Assembly (NCBI GenBank): GCA_963802915.1
Contig: CAWDKQ010000008.1
Coordinates: 1,178,001 to 1,242,000 of the forward strand
From: JAICMB01 sp963802915
GTDB lineage: Bacteria > Acidobacteriota > Terriglobia > Bryobacterales > Bryobacteraceae
Length of the DNA stretch: 64,000 nt
Direction: 5' to 3'
In this document: piece after piece, positions 24,591 through 32,940 of the stretch
Layout: each line of letters begins with the position of its first letter
Numbering within the stretch: the first letter of the stretch is position 1
Made by a program: the position numbers and the translations under genes
Notes under the pieces: generated by a model
Databases searched by the model: none
Seen by the model: the letters and a program-made list of their open reading frames with translations, nothing else
Told to the model about the DNA's origin: nothing

Positions 24591-25759
24591 GAAAGTGTGC
24601 TTAGGAAGCTCTGTCCTTGTGAGATATGAACGCCAAAGTTTTCCGCCACGGTCTGGCCGATGTCGGAAAGGGTGCCGCGAGTGCCGAGGCCGGTTCCCTT
24701 GGGATTGCGCGGCTGGTATGCGAGCAACGGAACATACTCGCGAGTATGATCGGTTCCAGGAACCGTGGGATCGCAGCCGTGATCGGCTGTGAGAATCAGA
24801 AGATCTTCAGCGGTCAACTTATCGACGAAGCCTGGCAGCCATGCATCCACTTCTTCCAGCGCGCGGGCGTACCCTTCCACATCGTTGCGATGCCCGTATT
24901 GCTGATCGAAATCCACCAGGTTTACGAAAATCAACCCGTGGTCAACTTCGTCGAGAGCGGCCAGCGTCTTCGCCATGCCATCCGTGTTGTTTTTCGTTTT
25001 CTCGTATTCGCGAATGCCGCGTCCGAGAAACACGTCGAAGATTTTGCCCACGCTGAAGACCGGAACATCTTTGTCGTCAAGCTGATCGAGCAGCATGCCC
25101 TTGGGAGGCGGAACGGCGTAGTCTTTTCGATTCGCCGTGCGGGTAAACTGGCCCGGATCGCCAGTAAAGGGCCTTGCAATCACGCGTCCCACTTCGTTCG
25201 GTCCTCGCAGGATTGCGCGCGCCGTCTCGCACATTTTATACAGCTCGAAGAGCGGGATTACTTCTTCATGCGCCGCGATCTGGAAGACGCTGTCGGCCGA
25301 CGTGTAGACGATCGGCGATCCGGTCCGCATGTGCTCTTCGCCCAGTTCCTTGATGATCTCGGTTCCCGACGCGGCGTAGTTGCCGAGCGTGTTGCGTCCG
25401 ATGCGCCGTTGGAACTCCTCCATGATCTCGTGCGGAAAACCGTTCGGATAGAGCGGGAACGGCTTGGCGAGATGAATTCCCACCATCTCCCAATGCCCCG
25501 TCGTCGTATCTTTCCCCGGAGAAGCCAGTTTGCATTTTCCGTAAGACGCGGAGGGTTCCGTCGTGGGCGGGATGTTGTCGAGAGGCTCGATGTTGCCGAC
25601 GCCGAACTTCGCCAGGTTGGGCAGGTTCAAACGTCGCCGGTGCGCAATGTTTCCGAGCGTGTCGGCGCCCGCGGGATCTCCGAACGAAGCGGCGTCGGGC
25701 ATAGCGCCCACTCCGACGCTGTCCAGAACGATCCACGTGACGCGCCGGAAGCTGTTCAT
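24587..25759 (-). CDS. deoB: Phosphopentomutase
   Basis: 390 residues with the alkaline-phosphatase-superfamily layout of DeoB. The N-terminal metal site is IVLDSVGVGAMPDAASFGD. The cap domain has GKDTTTGHWEMVG (phospho-Thr region), YTSADSVFQIAAHEE and the C-terminal DHGCDPTVPGTDHTREYVP metal site. It converts ribose or deoxyribose 1-phosphate to the 5-phosphate in nucleoside salvage. The product can feed glycolysis through the next gene's substrate, so the pairing with tpiA makes metabolic sense. Overlaps of four bases join it to both neighbours. Confidence 0.96.
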   Translation of the reverse strand: MNSFRRVTWIVLDSVGVGAMPDAASFGDPAGADTLGNIAHRRRLNLPNLAKFGVGNIEPLDNIPPTTEPSASYGKCKLASPGKDTTTGHWEMVGIHLAKPFPLYPNGFPHEIMEEFQRRIGRNTLGNYAASGTEIIKELGEEHMRTGSPIVYTSADSVFQIAAHEEVIPLFELYKMCETARAILRGPNEVGRVIARPFTGDPGQFTRTANRKDYAVPPPKGMLLDQLDDKDVPVFSVGKIFDVFLGRGIREYEKTKNNTDGMAKTLAALDEVDHGLIFVNLVDFDQQYGHRNDVEGYARALEEVDAWLPGFVDKLTAEDLLILTADHGCDPTVPGTDHTREYVPLLAYQPRNPKGTGLGTRGTLSDIGQTVAENFGVHISQGQSFLSTLS

Positions 25760-27075
25760 TGATTGGTAGCCTGGGCCTTCGGGATAACTCCGAGAGCTTC
25801 GTTAATTCGATCGCTCAGCATGTCGACGAAACGCTCCGGAATGAATCCGTTCATGCGGCTGAAAACTTCACCCTGCTTGTTGAGAATCAGAGTCATCGGT
25901 ATCGACGAAACCTGCAATAACTGGACCAGCCCGTCTTCGAAGTAAACTTTCTGACTCCATTTCTGCTTCTCGAGGAACGGCTTTACCAGCGAATGGTCCT
26001 CGTCGGTCGCGACCGCGATAAACACTACGTCGTCGCGATCCTTGAAGCGCTTTTTGGTCTCTTCATAAAGCGGATGCTGCGCGCGGCATGGACCGCACCA
26101 GGTGGCCCAGAAATCCATCACAACCACTTTGCCTTTCAGGCTCGAAAGCTGCAGCTTCGTACCTGAAAGATCCGTGATAGTGAAGTCCATGGGATCCTTC
26201 ACCTGCGCATTCGGATCGAGCTGTTTGCGTTCTTCGCGGCGTGCCGCAAGCTCCGCGTAGGTCTTGTCGTAAGACTTCAGTATCAGATCGCCCAGTCCTT
26301 TTTCCGAACCGTTCAGCTTGCGATACAGTTCGCCGATGCTCCTACGGTCCTCCTCGGCATCGGGATTGGCGGATTGCAAACCGGAAATCGTGAACGAGTC
26401 AGCCATATACTCGATGGCCTGCTCTGTTTTGCCTGCTTTGTCGAGCCAACGGGCCGCTTCGCGCGCACCTTCCACGCTGGCGTATGTTGCATAGCTTTTC
26501 TCCGCCAACGCGATGGCTTGATCGCTATGCCCCAGCACGCCATTAGCGCGCGCTTCCAGCAGCAACGCGCGAGCTGCTGCCCGGTCATGATCGTCCTTGT
26601 GACGGAATTTGTCGCGCGCGTTTGCATCCTTCTCGCTCTCGTCGGCTTTCTTGACCACTTCGGCGAAATGCTCGGCGTGCTTCAACGCGCGCTCCTGGTT
26701 TTCAGTGCCGCCGGTCTGCAACAACGCGACGGTGACCCGCTCCAGGATTTGCATGTCGTCGGGTTCGCGCTCCAGCACTCTCTCGCCGTACCGGATGATT
26801 CGTGGATTGTCTTTCAACTCAATCGCCGTTTTTACGAGAGCGCGCTCCATTTCCGCGCGCTTGGGCGAATTCGGATATTTTTCGAGATGGTTTTCGAGCG
26901 CCCGTTCGAAATCGACCTGGCTGTTGCCGGCCTCGCCGAGCGCGTCTCTGAGGCTTTCCTGCTCCTTTTGCGACATCTCGGATGACGAAGGAGGGGGAGG
27001 CGTCTTCGTCTGGCCGGAAAGGACAACACACACCACGCCGCAGGCGAAAACCTGCGCTAACCTGCGACACTTCAT
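25756..27075 (-). CDS. Exported TPR plus TlpA-like thioredoxin protein
   Basis: 439 residues. A signal peptide (RLAQVFACGVVCVVLSG) is followed by about 260 residues of TPR-like helices (LEREPDDMQILERVTVALLQ and similar). From residue ~296 it is a TlpA/ResA thioredoxin domain with VVVMDFWATWCGPC (active-site WCGPC at 326-330), a cis-Pro region (VSSIPMTLILNKQGEV) and a GFIPERF ending. It probably reduces or shuffles disulfides in the periplasm; cytochrome c maturation is one usual role. The overlaps with deoB and the gene upstream place it mid-operon. Confidence 0.87.
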   Translation of the reverse strand: MKCRRLAQVFACGVVCVVLSGQTKTPPPPSSSEMSQKEQESLRDALGEAGNSQVDFERALENHLEKYPNSPKRAEMERALVKTAIELKDNPRIIRYGERVLEREPDDMQILERVTVALLQTGGTENQERALKHAEHFAEVVKKADESEKDANARDKFRHKDDHDRAAARALLLEARANGVLGHSDQAIALAEKSYATYASVEGAREAARWLDKAGKTEQAIEYMADSFTISGLQSANPDAEEDRRSIGELYRKLNGSEKGLGDLILKSYDKTYAELAARREERKQLDPNAQVKDPMDFTITDLSGTKLQLSSLKGKVVVMDFWATWCGPCRAQHPLYEETKKRFKDRDDVVFIAVATDEDHSLVKPFLEKQKWSQKVYFEDGLVQLLQVSSIPMTLILNKQGEVFSRMNGFIPERFVDMLSDRINEALGVIPKAQATNQ

Positions 27076-27707
27076 TGCTGTTCTGCCTTTGCTGATTGAT
27101 GAGTCCGGAACGCCTCTGCCAAACTGGCCGCCCGCTCCCGCGCCATGTGAAGATAACTCTCATTCTTGATCACGCGATCGAGCAGAGGGAGAAACTGCTG
27201 CGGCGCGATCAAACGTTTCTTTTCATAAACGATTTGAAGGAGCAGCAGCGATTGATTAACTCCGAGCTTGTCGAAATGCGCCGCGCGATCCAGATCGATG
27301 TAACGCTGCTCGCTTTCTGTCATGCGTTCGAACCAATCGAGAAGAGCTTGCGCATCGGGATCGGTGGAATAATTGAACTTCACTTCATTTTTGACGTCGC
27401 CGTCTTCGAAACGGAAGGTCTTGACGCCCATTTGCGCGACCTTCAGGCCGGATTCAATGGGCCGGTCGAAACGGCCGAGCTTCTCCGTAAGTCCAAAGAT
27501 TTCGGCGGTCTCTGCCTCGGTGAGTTGAAATTTGATCGGCTGGTCGTCGTCAACGGACTCTTTGTAAACCGCTTCGCCCTGTTTGTTTAGCGTGATGATG
27601 ACGTTTTCCGGCGTGCTTCCCTTGAAGTATTTGGAGTAGGTGATGAGCGGCTCGGCGGATAAGGAGGATGCGAGGAGCAGGATGGCGGTAACGGCTCGGT
27701 ACGTCAT
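27072..27707 (-). CDS. Exported protein of unknown function
   Basis: 211 residues. The ATG at 27707 overlaps the ruvC stop (ATGA) and begins a signal peptide (TYRAVTAILLLASSLSAEPL); the longer frame upstream lies over ruvC and looks spurious. The mature part has a beta-rich first half (YSKYFKGSTPENVIITLNKQ, then VYKESVDDDQPIKFQLTEAE) that suggests an extracytoplasmic sandwich. A helical C terminus (LLDWFERMTESEQRYIDLDR) follows. No motif is known to me. It overlaps the TlpA-like gene by four bases and may assist that protein. Confidence 0.7.
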   Translation of the reverse strand: MTYRAVTAILLLASSLSAEPLITYSKYFKGSTPENVIITLNKQGEAVYKESVDDDQPIKFQLTEAETAEIFGLTEKLGRFDRPIESGLKVAQMGVKTFRFEDGDVKNEVKFNYSTDPDAQALLDWFERMTESEQRYIDLDRAAHFDKLGVNQSLLLLQIVYEKKRLIAPQQFLPLLDRVIKNESYLHMARERAASLAEAFRTHQSAKAEQQ

Positions 27708-28198
27708 CGCGCACCTGTCATGGCACGGGCTCCGGAATGGGTCGCATGGCAGATGGCGACGGCGAGGGCGTCGCAAGCGTCTTCGGACTCGATCTCGACC
27801 TCAATCCGCAATAACGAATGCACCATCATCTTTACCTGCTGTTTTTCAGCGCGGCCGTAGCCCACTACGCTGGTCTTGATCGCGAGCGGGGAGTACTCGC
27901 CCAATGGAATTCCGGCCTCCGCGATGGCCAACAGCACTACGCCGCGAACGTGCGACAGCTTGAGTGCCGTCTTCACGTTCTGAGCGTAAAAAACTTCCTC
28001 GACCGCCGCGGCCCCGGGTTGATACTGCCCGATCACATCGCGAAGAGCCCGCGCGATGGCCAGCAGCCTTTCATGCAGAGGATTTTTCGGACTGGTTTGG
28101 ATGCATCCCGCGGTCACGATGCGGTGCGTGCGGCCATCGCTCTCAATAAGACCGTAGCCGGTCCGCTCCGTGCCGCAATCGATGCCCAAAACCCGCAT
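27704..28198 (-). CDS. ruvC: Holliday junction resolvase RuvC
   Basis: 164 residues, normal length. The acidic catalytic set is visible: Asp7 in VLGIDCGTERTGYG, Glu in AAVEEVFYAQNVKTALKL, and the late ESEDACDALAVAICHA pair. RuvC cuts four-way junctions at the end of recombination. The ATG overlaps the yebC TAA by one base. The yebC-ruvC neighbourhood is common in bacteria, but ruvA and ruvB are not adjacent here. Confidence 0.96.
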   Translation of the reverse strand: MRVLGIDCGTERTGYGLIESDGRTHRIVTAGCIQTSPKNPLHERLLAIARALRDVIGQYQPGAAAVEEVFYAQNVKTALKLSHVRGVVLLAIAEAGIPLGEYSPLAIKTSVVGYGRAEKQQVKMMVHSLLRIEVEIESEDACDALAVAICHATHSGARAMTGAR

Positions 28199-28947
28199 TA
28201 ACGGCCGGCCAGAGCTTCCAGTTCCTTTTCGTCGACGTCAAAATTGGAATAGACGCTTTGAACGTCGTCGTGTTCTTCGAGCGCCTCGCTCAAGCGAAGC
28301 ATTCCGGCCGCGTTTTTGCCCTCGAGCTTTAAGAGATTCTTCGGCACCATCGCGATTTCCGCCGACTCCGTCGGAATATTGGCCTTTTGGATCGCCTGCA
28401 AAACGGCATCGTGGCTCTCGGGCGCCGAAATTACCGTCCAGGTGTCCTCTTCGTCACGCAAGTCCTCGGCTCCGGCATCCAGAACGATATTCATGAGCTG
28501 ATCTTCCGCGGCCTTGTCCTTTTCAATCAGGATCTGGCTCTTGCGCTCGAACATCCAAGCGACGCTACCTTGCTCGCCGAGGTTACCGCCGTTCTTGGAG
28601 AACATGTGGCGGATTTCGCTGACAGTTCGGTTACGGTTATCTGTGGCGACGTTGACAAGAACCGCCGCGCCTCCCGGACCGTACCCTTCGAACATGATTT
28701 CATCGATCTGGCCGCCTTCCAACTCGCCCGTGCCGCGCATGATGGCGCGTTTGATGTTATCGGCGGGCATGCTGACAGCCTTCGCAGCCGTCACGGCGGT
28801 GCGAAGACGGGCGTTAGAGTCGGGGTCGCCTCCGCTGCGCGCGGCGATCATAATTTCTTTGATGAGGCGCGTGAAAACTTTCCCGCGCTTGGAGTCCAGG
28901 GCGGCCTTTTTATGCTTGATCGTCGCCCACTTAGAATGTCCTGACAT
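28198..28947 (-). CDS. yebC: YebC/PmpR-family translation factor
   Basis: 249 residues from the ATG at 28947 (MSGHSKWATIKHKKAALDSK), with AGAGG upstream; a longer frame exists but adds an unrelated extension. The GYGPGGAAVLVNVATDNRNR and VAWMFERKSQILIEKD segments are diagnostic. Members were described as transcription regulators. More recent work assigns them to relief of ribosome stalling at proline-rich motifs, in parallel to EF-P. It is first in the seven-gene overlapping run, so any promoter should lie just upstream. Confidence 0.95.
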   Translation of the reverse strand: MSGHSKWATIKHKKAALDSKRGKVFTRLIKEIMIAARSGGDPDSNARLRTAVTAAKAVSMPADNIKRAIMRGTGELEGGQIDEIMFEGYGPGGAAVLVNVATDNRNRTVSEIRHMFSKNGGNLGEQGSVAWMFERKSQILIEKDKAAEDQLMNIVLDAGAEDLRDEEDTWTVISAPESHDAVLQAIQKANIPTESAEIAMVPKNLLKLEGKNAAGMLRLSEALEEHDDVQSVYSNFDVDEKELEALAGR

Positions 28948-29055
28948 ATAAAAACCTCTGCTCCCAAACAGGGGGCAAGCATGGAACTTGTAGTCTAAAT
29001 CAAAGGATACCATCGCGGTTGACCTGTCTATGGCTTCAGGGTTCATTCTGATCGC

Positions 29056-29562
29056 ATGATCCAATACCAGACAGTGCTCGTGGTTATCGCCTTTTGTTCG
29101 ATCTCTTCAGCGGCTCCTGTTCCGGAGGCGCATACTCGAACCGAGTTTCATTTCGTCACTGAGATGCCTTTCGCCCAGGCGGTTCCATTATTCGGCGCCT
29201 TCGAAGAGCAGAGATGGGCGCCAGAATTCAAACCCGAGTTCATTTATCCAACCCCGGCTGCCGATCAGGAGGGTTCGGTCTTTCGCGTAAAGCACGGGTC
29301 GCACGATAGCATCTGGGTGAATAGTGTTTACGATCTCGCGGCCGGTCACATTCAATATGTTTATGTGCTCGGGGATGTTCTGCTGACGCGGATCGACATT
29401 CATCTTTCGAAAGATGGCGAGTCCCGGACGGCTGTTTCCGTGGTCTACGAGCGGACAGCTTTGGATCCCTCCGCGAACGAGCATGTTCTGAAGATGGCCG
29501 CGCACGATGGCGATCAGGGATCTGAGTGGAAGGCCGCTCTCGACGCGTACGCGAAACGCTGA
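29056..29562 (+). CDS. Exported SRPBCC-like protein
   Basis: 168 residues. The first ~20 are a signal peptide (QYQTVLVVIAFCSISSAAP). The rest resembles a START/SRPBCC ligand-binding fold: TEFHFVTEMPFAQAVPLFGA, EQRWAPEFKPEFIYPTPAAD, SVFRVKHGSHDSIWVNSVYD and a C-terminal helix with DGDQGSEWKAALDAYAKR. No catalytic residues are evident. It is divergent from yebC, 108 bases apart, and single. Confidence 0.65.
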   Translation: MIQYQTVLVVIAFCSISSAAPVPEAHTRTEFHFVTEMPFAQAVPLFGAFEEQRWAPEFKPEFIYPTPAADQEGSVFRVKHGSHDSIWVNSVYDLAAGHIQYVYVLGDVLLTRIDIHLSKDGESRTAVSVVYERTALDPSANEHVLKMAAHDGDQGSEWKAALDAYAKR

Positions 29563-29693
29563 ACCGGTTGAGGGGAAACCCTTAAAGAGTCGGGTATTGC
29601 CCCTCCGTTACCGTCGGGGTTCCGCAACGCTGTCCCGGATTTTCACGATCTTACGGAACCGCGCACGTAAAAGGCGGGGGTGACGGCGCGGAC

Positions 29694-30794
29694 CTAGCCC
29701 AGTGCTTTGCGGAGTCGCGCCACGATATCGGAGGCCGAGGTTCGCGCCCACGTCTCATTCACCTGGAATGTGAACCAATCGCCGGAGGGGGGATGCGCGG
29801 TGATCCCGGTTGGATCTAGTCGCATCTGGTACACCGGAGCGTTCACGTTGAACACCCGCATTCGAAAAACATTGGTTCCATTTGGAATGCGCTCGAATGC
29901 GAAGTTGCTGTCCATGCTCAGTGCCGCGATGACCTGCTCCGAAGTGGCCACGGCGCGCTGGAATCTTTCCTGAAACCCATCCATGTAATGCAGCGCAACG
30001 GCGGCAAATGGCCAAACCCGCGGCAATCCGCCGCCGAACATACGTCGTGTGTGATAGAGATCGGCCAATAGCGATTTCGGTCCGGCCAGCACCGCACCGC
30101 TGGCGGCGTTGAAGTATTTGTACATGGAAATGTAGACGGTATCGAATAGTGCCGCGTACTCTCGAACCGGCCGGTTCGTGTAGGCGCTTTCGAGGAACAG
30201 TCGCGCGCCATCCAAGTGCATTCCGATGCCGCGCTCCCGTGCCCAAGCCGAGATGCGTTTCATTTGGTCGAAATCGAAACGCTCGCCTTGTTTGCGCCGT
30301 ACGGGCGACTCGATCTGAATCGCGCCGATCGGAGCGGCAACTCGCCCGCTCATCGCGCTGCTTCCCGCCTGCTCGACGTCATCAAGGGTAAATGTCGCCT
30401 TACCCGGCGCGAGCGGAATCAGCGTCAAGCCGCTGAGGGTTTGGCAGCAATCGCCGCAGTCATTATAAAGATGGCTTTCGGCCTGTACCAGAACGCGACG
30501 CTTCGGTCCGGCAAGCATGCGAACAGCGAGATGATTGGCCAAAGTGCCGGTGGGAAGCCAGACTGCCGTCTCCTTCCCCAGCATCGATGCGACCTGCGTT
30601 TCCAGCTTCTCAACCACGCCTCCGCGCGAATAATCGTCGGCGGCGATGTCGGTGATGCCGGCCAACAGCTTGGAGTACTCCGCGGGCGTGTGCGGAATGC
30701 CGTCGCCATAAGCGTAGACCCAGGGTGGATCGGATACGCCGGCTGCAAGTTGGAAAGCTGCGAGCGGGGTGCCGAGAAAAACTCTGCGTTCCAT
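29694..30794 (-). CDS. PLP-dependent aldolase/lyase with Tat-like signal
   Basis: 366 residues. The fold and motifs are those of the threonine aldolase/beta-eliminating lyase family: VWLPTGTLANHLAVRMLAG, LVQAESHLYND, GIGMHLDGARLF (PLP-binding Asp) and the Schiff-base lysine in YISMYKYFNAASGAVLAG. The N terminus, MERRVFLGTPLAAFQLAAG, has a twin-arginine-like RRVFLG start and a hydrophobic core. This is odd for a PLP enzyme and suggests export of a folded holoprotein. Substrate unknown; a low-specificity threonine aldolase is the simplest guess. It is divergent from the glutaminase-like gene. Confidence 0.85.
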   Translation of the reverse strand: MERRVFLGTPLAAFQLAAGVSDPPWVYAYGDGIPHTPAEYSKLLAGITDIAADDYSRGGVVEKLETQVASMLGKETAVWLPTGTLANHLAVRMLAGPKRRVLVQAESHLYNDCGDCCQTLSGLTLIPLAPGKATFTLDDVEQAGSSAMSGRVAAPIGAIQIESPVRRKQGERFDFDQMKRISAWARERGIGMHLDGARLFLESAYTNRPVREYAALFDTVYISMYKYFNAASGAVLAGPKSLLADLYHTRRMFGGGLPRVWPFAAVALHYMDGFQERFQRAVATSEQVIAALSMDSNFAFERIPNGTNVFRMRVFNVNAPVYQMRLDPTGITAHPPSGDWFTFQVNETWARTSASDIVARLRKALG

Positions 30795-30845
30795 CGAGAT
30801 TCCCAGAATATCTTAGGCCGGGCCGTTTTGATACCCTGCAACTTC

Positions 30846-32897
30846 ATGCGAAAGTTTGTCGTAATCCTGTCCGCTCTTTGCGCCGCGGCATTGTCGCAAA
30901 ACCTTCCGGCGATGCGCCCGCCCGCGGTTCCGCTGGTAGCGCACGATCCTTACTTCAGCATCTGGTCCATGTCGGACCGCCTGAACGGCGACACTACGAG
31001 ACATTGGACCGGCAAGCCGAACACGTTGACCGCGCTTTTACGTGTGGACGGGACAACGTATCGCGTGATGGGACGCGACCGCCGGCAGATGGCCGCGCTC
31101 GATCAAACGTCGGTTGAAGTGCTTCCTACCCGAACCATATATAAATTCAGCGGCGCCGGAGTGAATGTTGGCCTGACGTTCTTCACTCCCGCGCTTCCGC
31201 ATGATCTCGACGTTCTTTCCCGGCCACTCACCTATGTCGAATGGAGCGTTGCTTCGAGCGATGGAAAAAGCCATCAGGCTTCTCTTTATTTCGAAGCTGC
31301 TTCCGATCTTGTCGTGAACACACCCGATGAAGCTGTTCTCGCGTCCCGGTATGAGTTAAACGGTCAGCCGATCCTGCGGATGGGTTCGCGTGAACAGCCT
31401 GTTCTGGCAAAGCGCGGCGACGACGTGCGTATCGATTGGGGATATCTGTATCTGGCAGCCGATAAGCCGGATGGCGTTTCGGAAACCGCGGGGCTTCGCG
31501 ATACGGCCCGATCCGCATTTGAAAAGGATGGCCGTGTTCCCGACTCCGACGACCTTTCTGAATCCGGCCCGCGCGTCATCGCTGCCGATATCGACCTCGG
31601 CAGCATTGGCTCCAGCCCTGTATCTCGTTATTTGATGCTTGCGTACGATGACCTTTACTCGATCGAATATTTCCAGCGGCGCGAGCGTGCGTGGTGGCGT
31701 CGCAACAATGCCGATGCCGCCGATCTGATTCGCAGCGCGAGGCGCGATCACGATTCGCTTCTCGAACGCAGCAAGCAGTTCGATGACGAGTTGATGGCCG
31801 ACATGCGCCGCGTGGGAGGAGAAGCGTACGCGCGTGTTGGAGCTTTGGCCTACCGGCAGACATTAGCCGCTCACAAACTGGTGGCCGATCTCGACGGCAC
31901 GCCTATGTTCTTCCCTAAGGAGAATTTCAGCAACGGCTGCATCGCCACTGTCGATGTGATCTATCCGAGCGCGCCGTTCACGCTGCTGTTCAATCCGGTG
32001 CTCTTGCGCGCACAACTCGAGCCCGTGCTCGAGTATGCGCAACTGCCTCGCTGGCGATGGCCGTTCGCCCCACACGATCTTGGCACCTATCCGCAGGCGA
32101 ACGGACAGGTTTACGGCGGCGGCGAGCGAACGGAAGAGGATCAGATGCCGGTGGAAGAGAGCGGCAACATGCTGATCCTGATGGCAGCTCTCGCGAAGGT
32201 TGAAGGGAATGCGAGTTTCTCCGAGAAATACTGGCCGCAGCTTACGAAATGGGCCGAGTACCTGAAGGAGAAAGGGCTCGATCCCGAGAACCAACTCTCT
32301 ACTGATGACTTCGCCGGTCACCTGGCTCATAATGCGAACCTCTCGATCAAGGCGATTGTGGCTCTTGGCGCTTACGGATATTTGTGCGAGCGCACTGGCC
32401 ACAAACAGGACGCTGAATCTTATCGCAAAACGGCGCAGGAATTTGCTCACAAGTGGTCGGAACTCGCGACGGAGGGCGATCACTACCGCCTGGCCTTCGA
32501 CAAGCCCGGCACGTGGAGCCAGAAATACAATCTCGTGTGGGACAAACTGCTGGGGCTTGGATTGTTTCCACCGGATGTCGCGCAAAAAGAAGTGGCGTTC
32601 TATCTGACGAAGCAAAACAAATATGGCTTGCCGCTCGACAATCGCAAGGATTACACGAAGCTCGACTGGATTGTGTGGACCTCGACGCTCGCCGATAATC
32701 CCGGAGATTTTTCGAAGCTGATCGCGCCCGTTTACCGATTCGTCAATGAATCGTCGAGCAGGGTGCCGCTGACCGATTGGTATGACACGGTGACGGGCAA
32801 GCAGCAGGGTTTCCAAGCGCGATCGGTGGTGGGCGGCGTTTTTATCAAGATGCTTGCCGACCCGGAGGTCTGGAAAAAATACGCTGTAAGCCGCTGA
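30846..32897 (+). CDS. Secreted GtaA-type glutaminase-like protein
   Basis: 683 residues from the ATG at 30846, which begins a signal peptide (RKFVVILSALCAAALSQ); the frame upstream of it overlaps the divergent gene and is not coding. Domain order matches fungal-type glutaminase A proteins: DUF5127-like N terminus (PLVAHDPYFSIWSMSDRLNG), DUF4965 and DUF1793 regions (NGCIATVDVIYPSAPFTLLF, then WRWPFAPHDLGTYPQANGQV and YEMVE-like TEEDQMPVEESGNMLILMA), and a C-terminal glycosidase-like helical core. The family is found across Acidobacteriota and Bacteroidota, with few tested members. It probably releases ammonia or sugars outside the cell. Confidence 0.87.
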   Translation: MRKFVVILSALCAAALSQNLPAMRPPAVPLVAHDPYFSIWSMSDRLNGDTTRHWTGKPNTLTALLRVDGTTYRVMGRDRRQMAALDQTSVEVLPTRTIYKFSGAGVNVGLTFFTPALPHDLDVLSRPLTYVEWSVASSDGKSHQASLYFEAASDLVVNTPDEAVLASRYELNGQPILRMGSREQPVLAKRGDDVRIDWGYLYLAADKPDGVSETAGLRDTARSAFEKDGRVPDSDDLSESGPRVIAADIDLGSIGSSPVSRYLMLAYDDLYSIEYFQRRERAWWRRNNADAADLIRSARRDHDSLLERSKQFDDELMADMRRVGGEAYARVGALAYRQTLAAHKLVADLDGTPMFFPKENFSNGCIATVDVIYPSAPFTLLFNPVLLRAQLEPVLEYAQLPRWRWPFAPHDLGTYPQANGQVYGGGERTEEDQMPVEESGNMLILMAALAKVEGNASFSEKYWPQLTKWAEYLKEKGLDPENQLSTDDFAGHLAHNANLSIKAIVALGAYGYLCERTGHKQDAESYRKTAQEFAHKWSELATEGDHYRLAFDKPGTWSQKYNLVWDKLLGLGLFPPDVAQKEVAFYLTKQNKYGLPLDNRKDYTKLDWIVWTSTLADNPGDFSKLIAPVYRFVNESSSRVPLTDWYDTVTGKQQGFQARSVVGGVFIKMLADPEVWKKYAVSR

Positions 32898-32940
32898 TCG
32901 CGCCGCACCGGCGTCGCGTTATGTTGTAGGCGGGAACGCC

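Noticed and set aside
24626..25762. Long open frame (378 codons) opposite deoB
   Set aside because: It mirrors deoB exactly, has low-complexity Arg- and Val-rich sequence and no known motif; a shadow of high-GC codon use.
29563..29693. Possible small RNA or riboswitch between two genes
   Set aside because: Some GC-rich pairing is possible, but no known riboswitch core or terminator is present.
30216..30845. Upstream extension of the glutaminase-like gene
   Set aside because: It overlaps the divergent PLP enzyme gene; the signal peptide begins at 30846.
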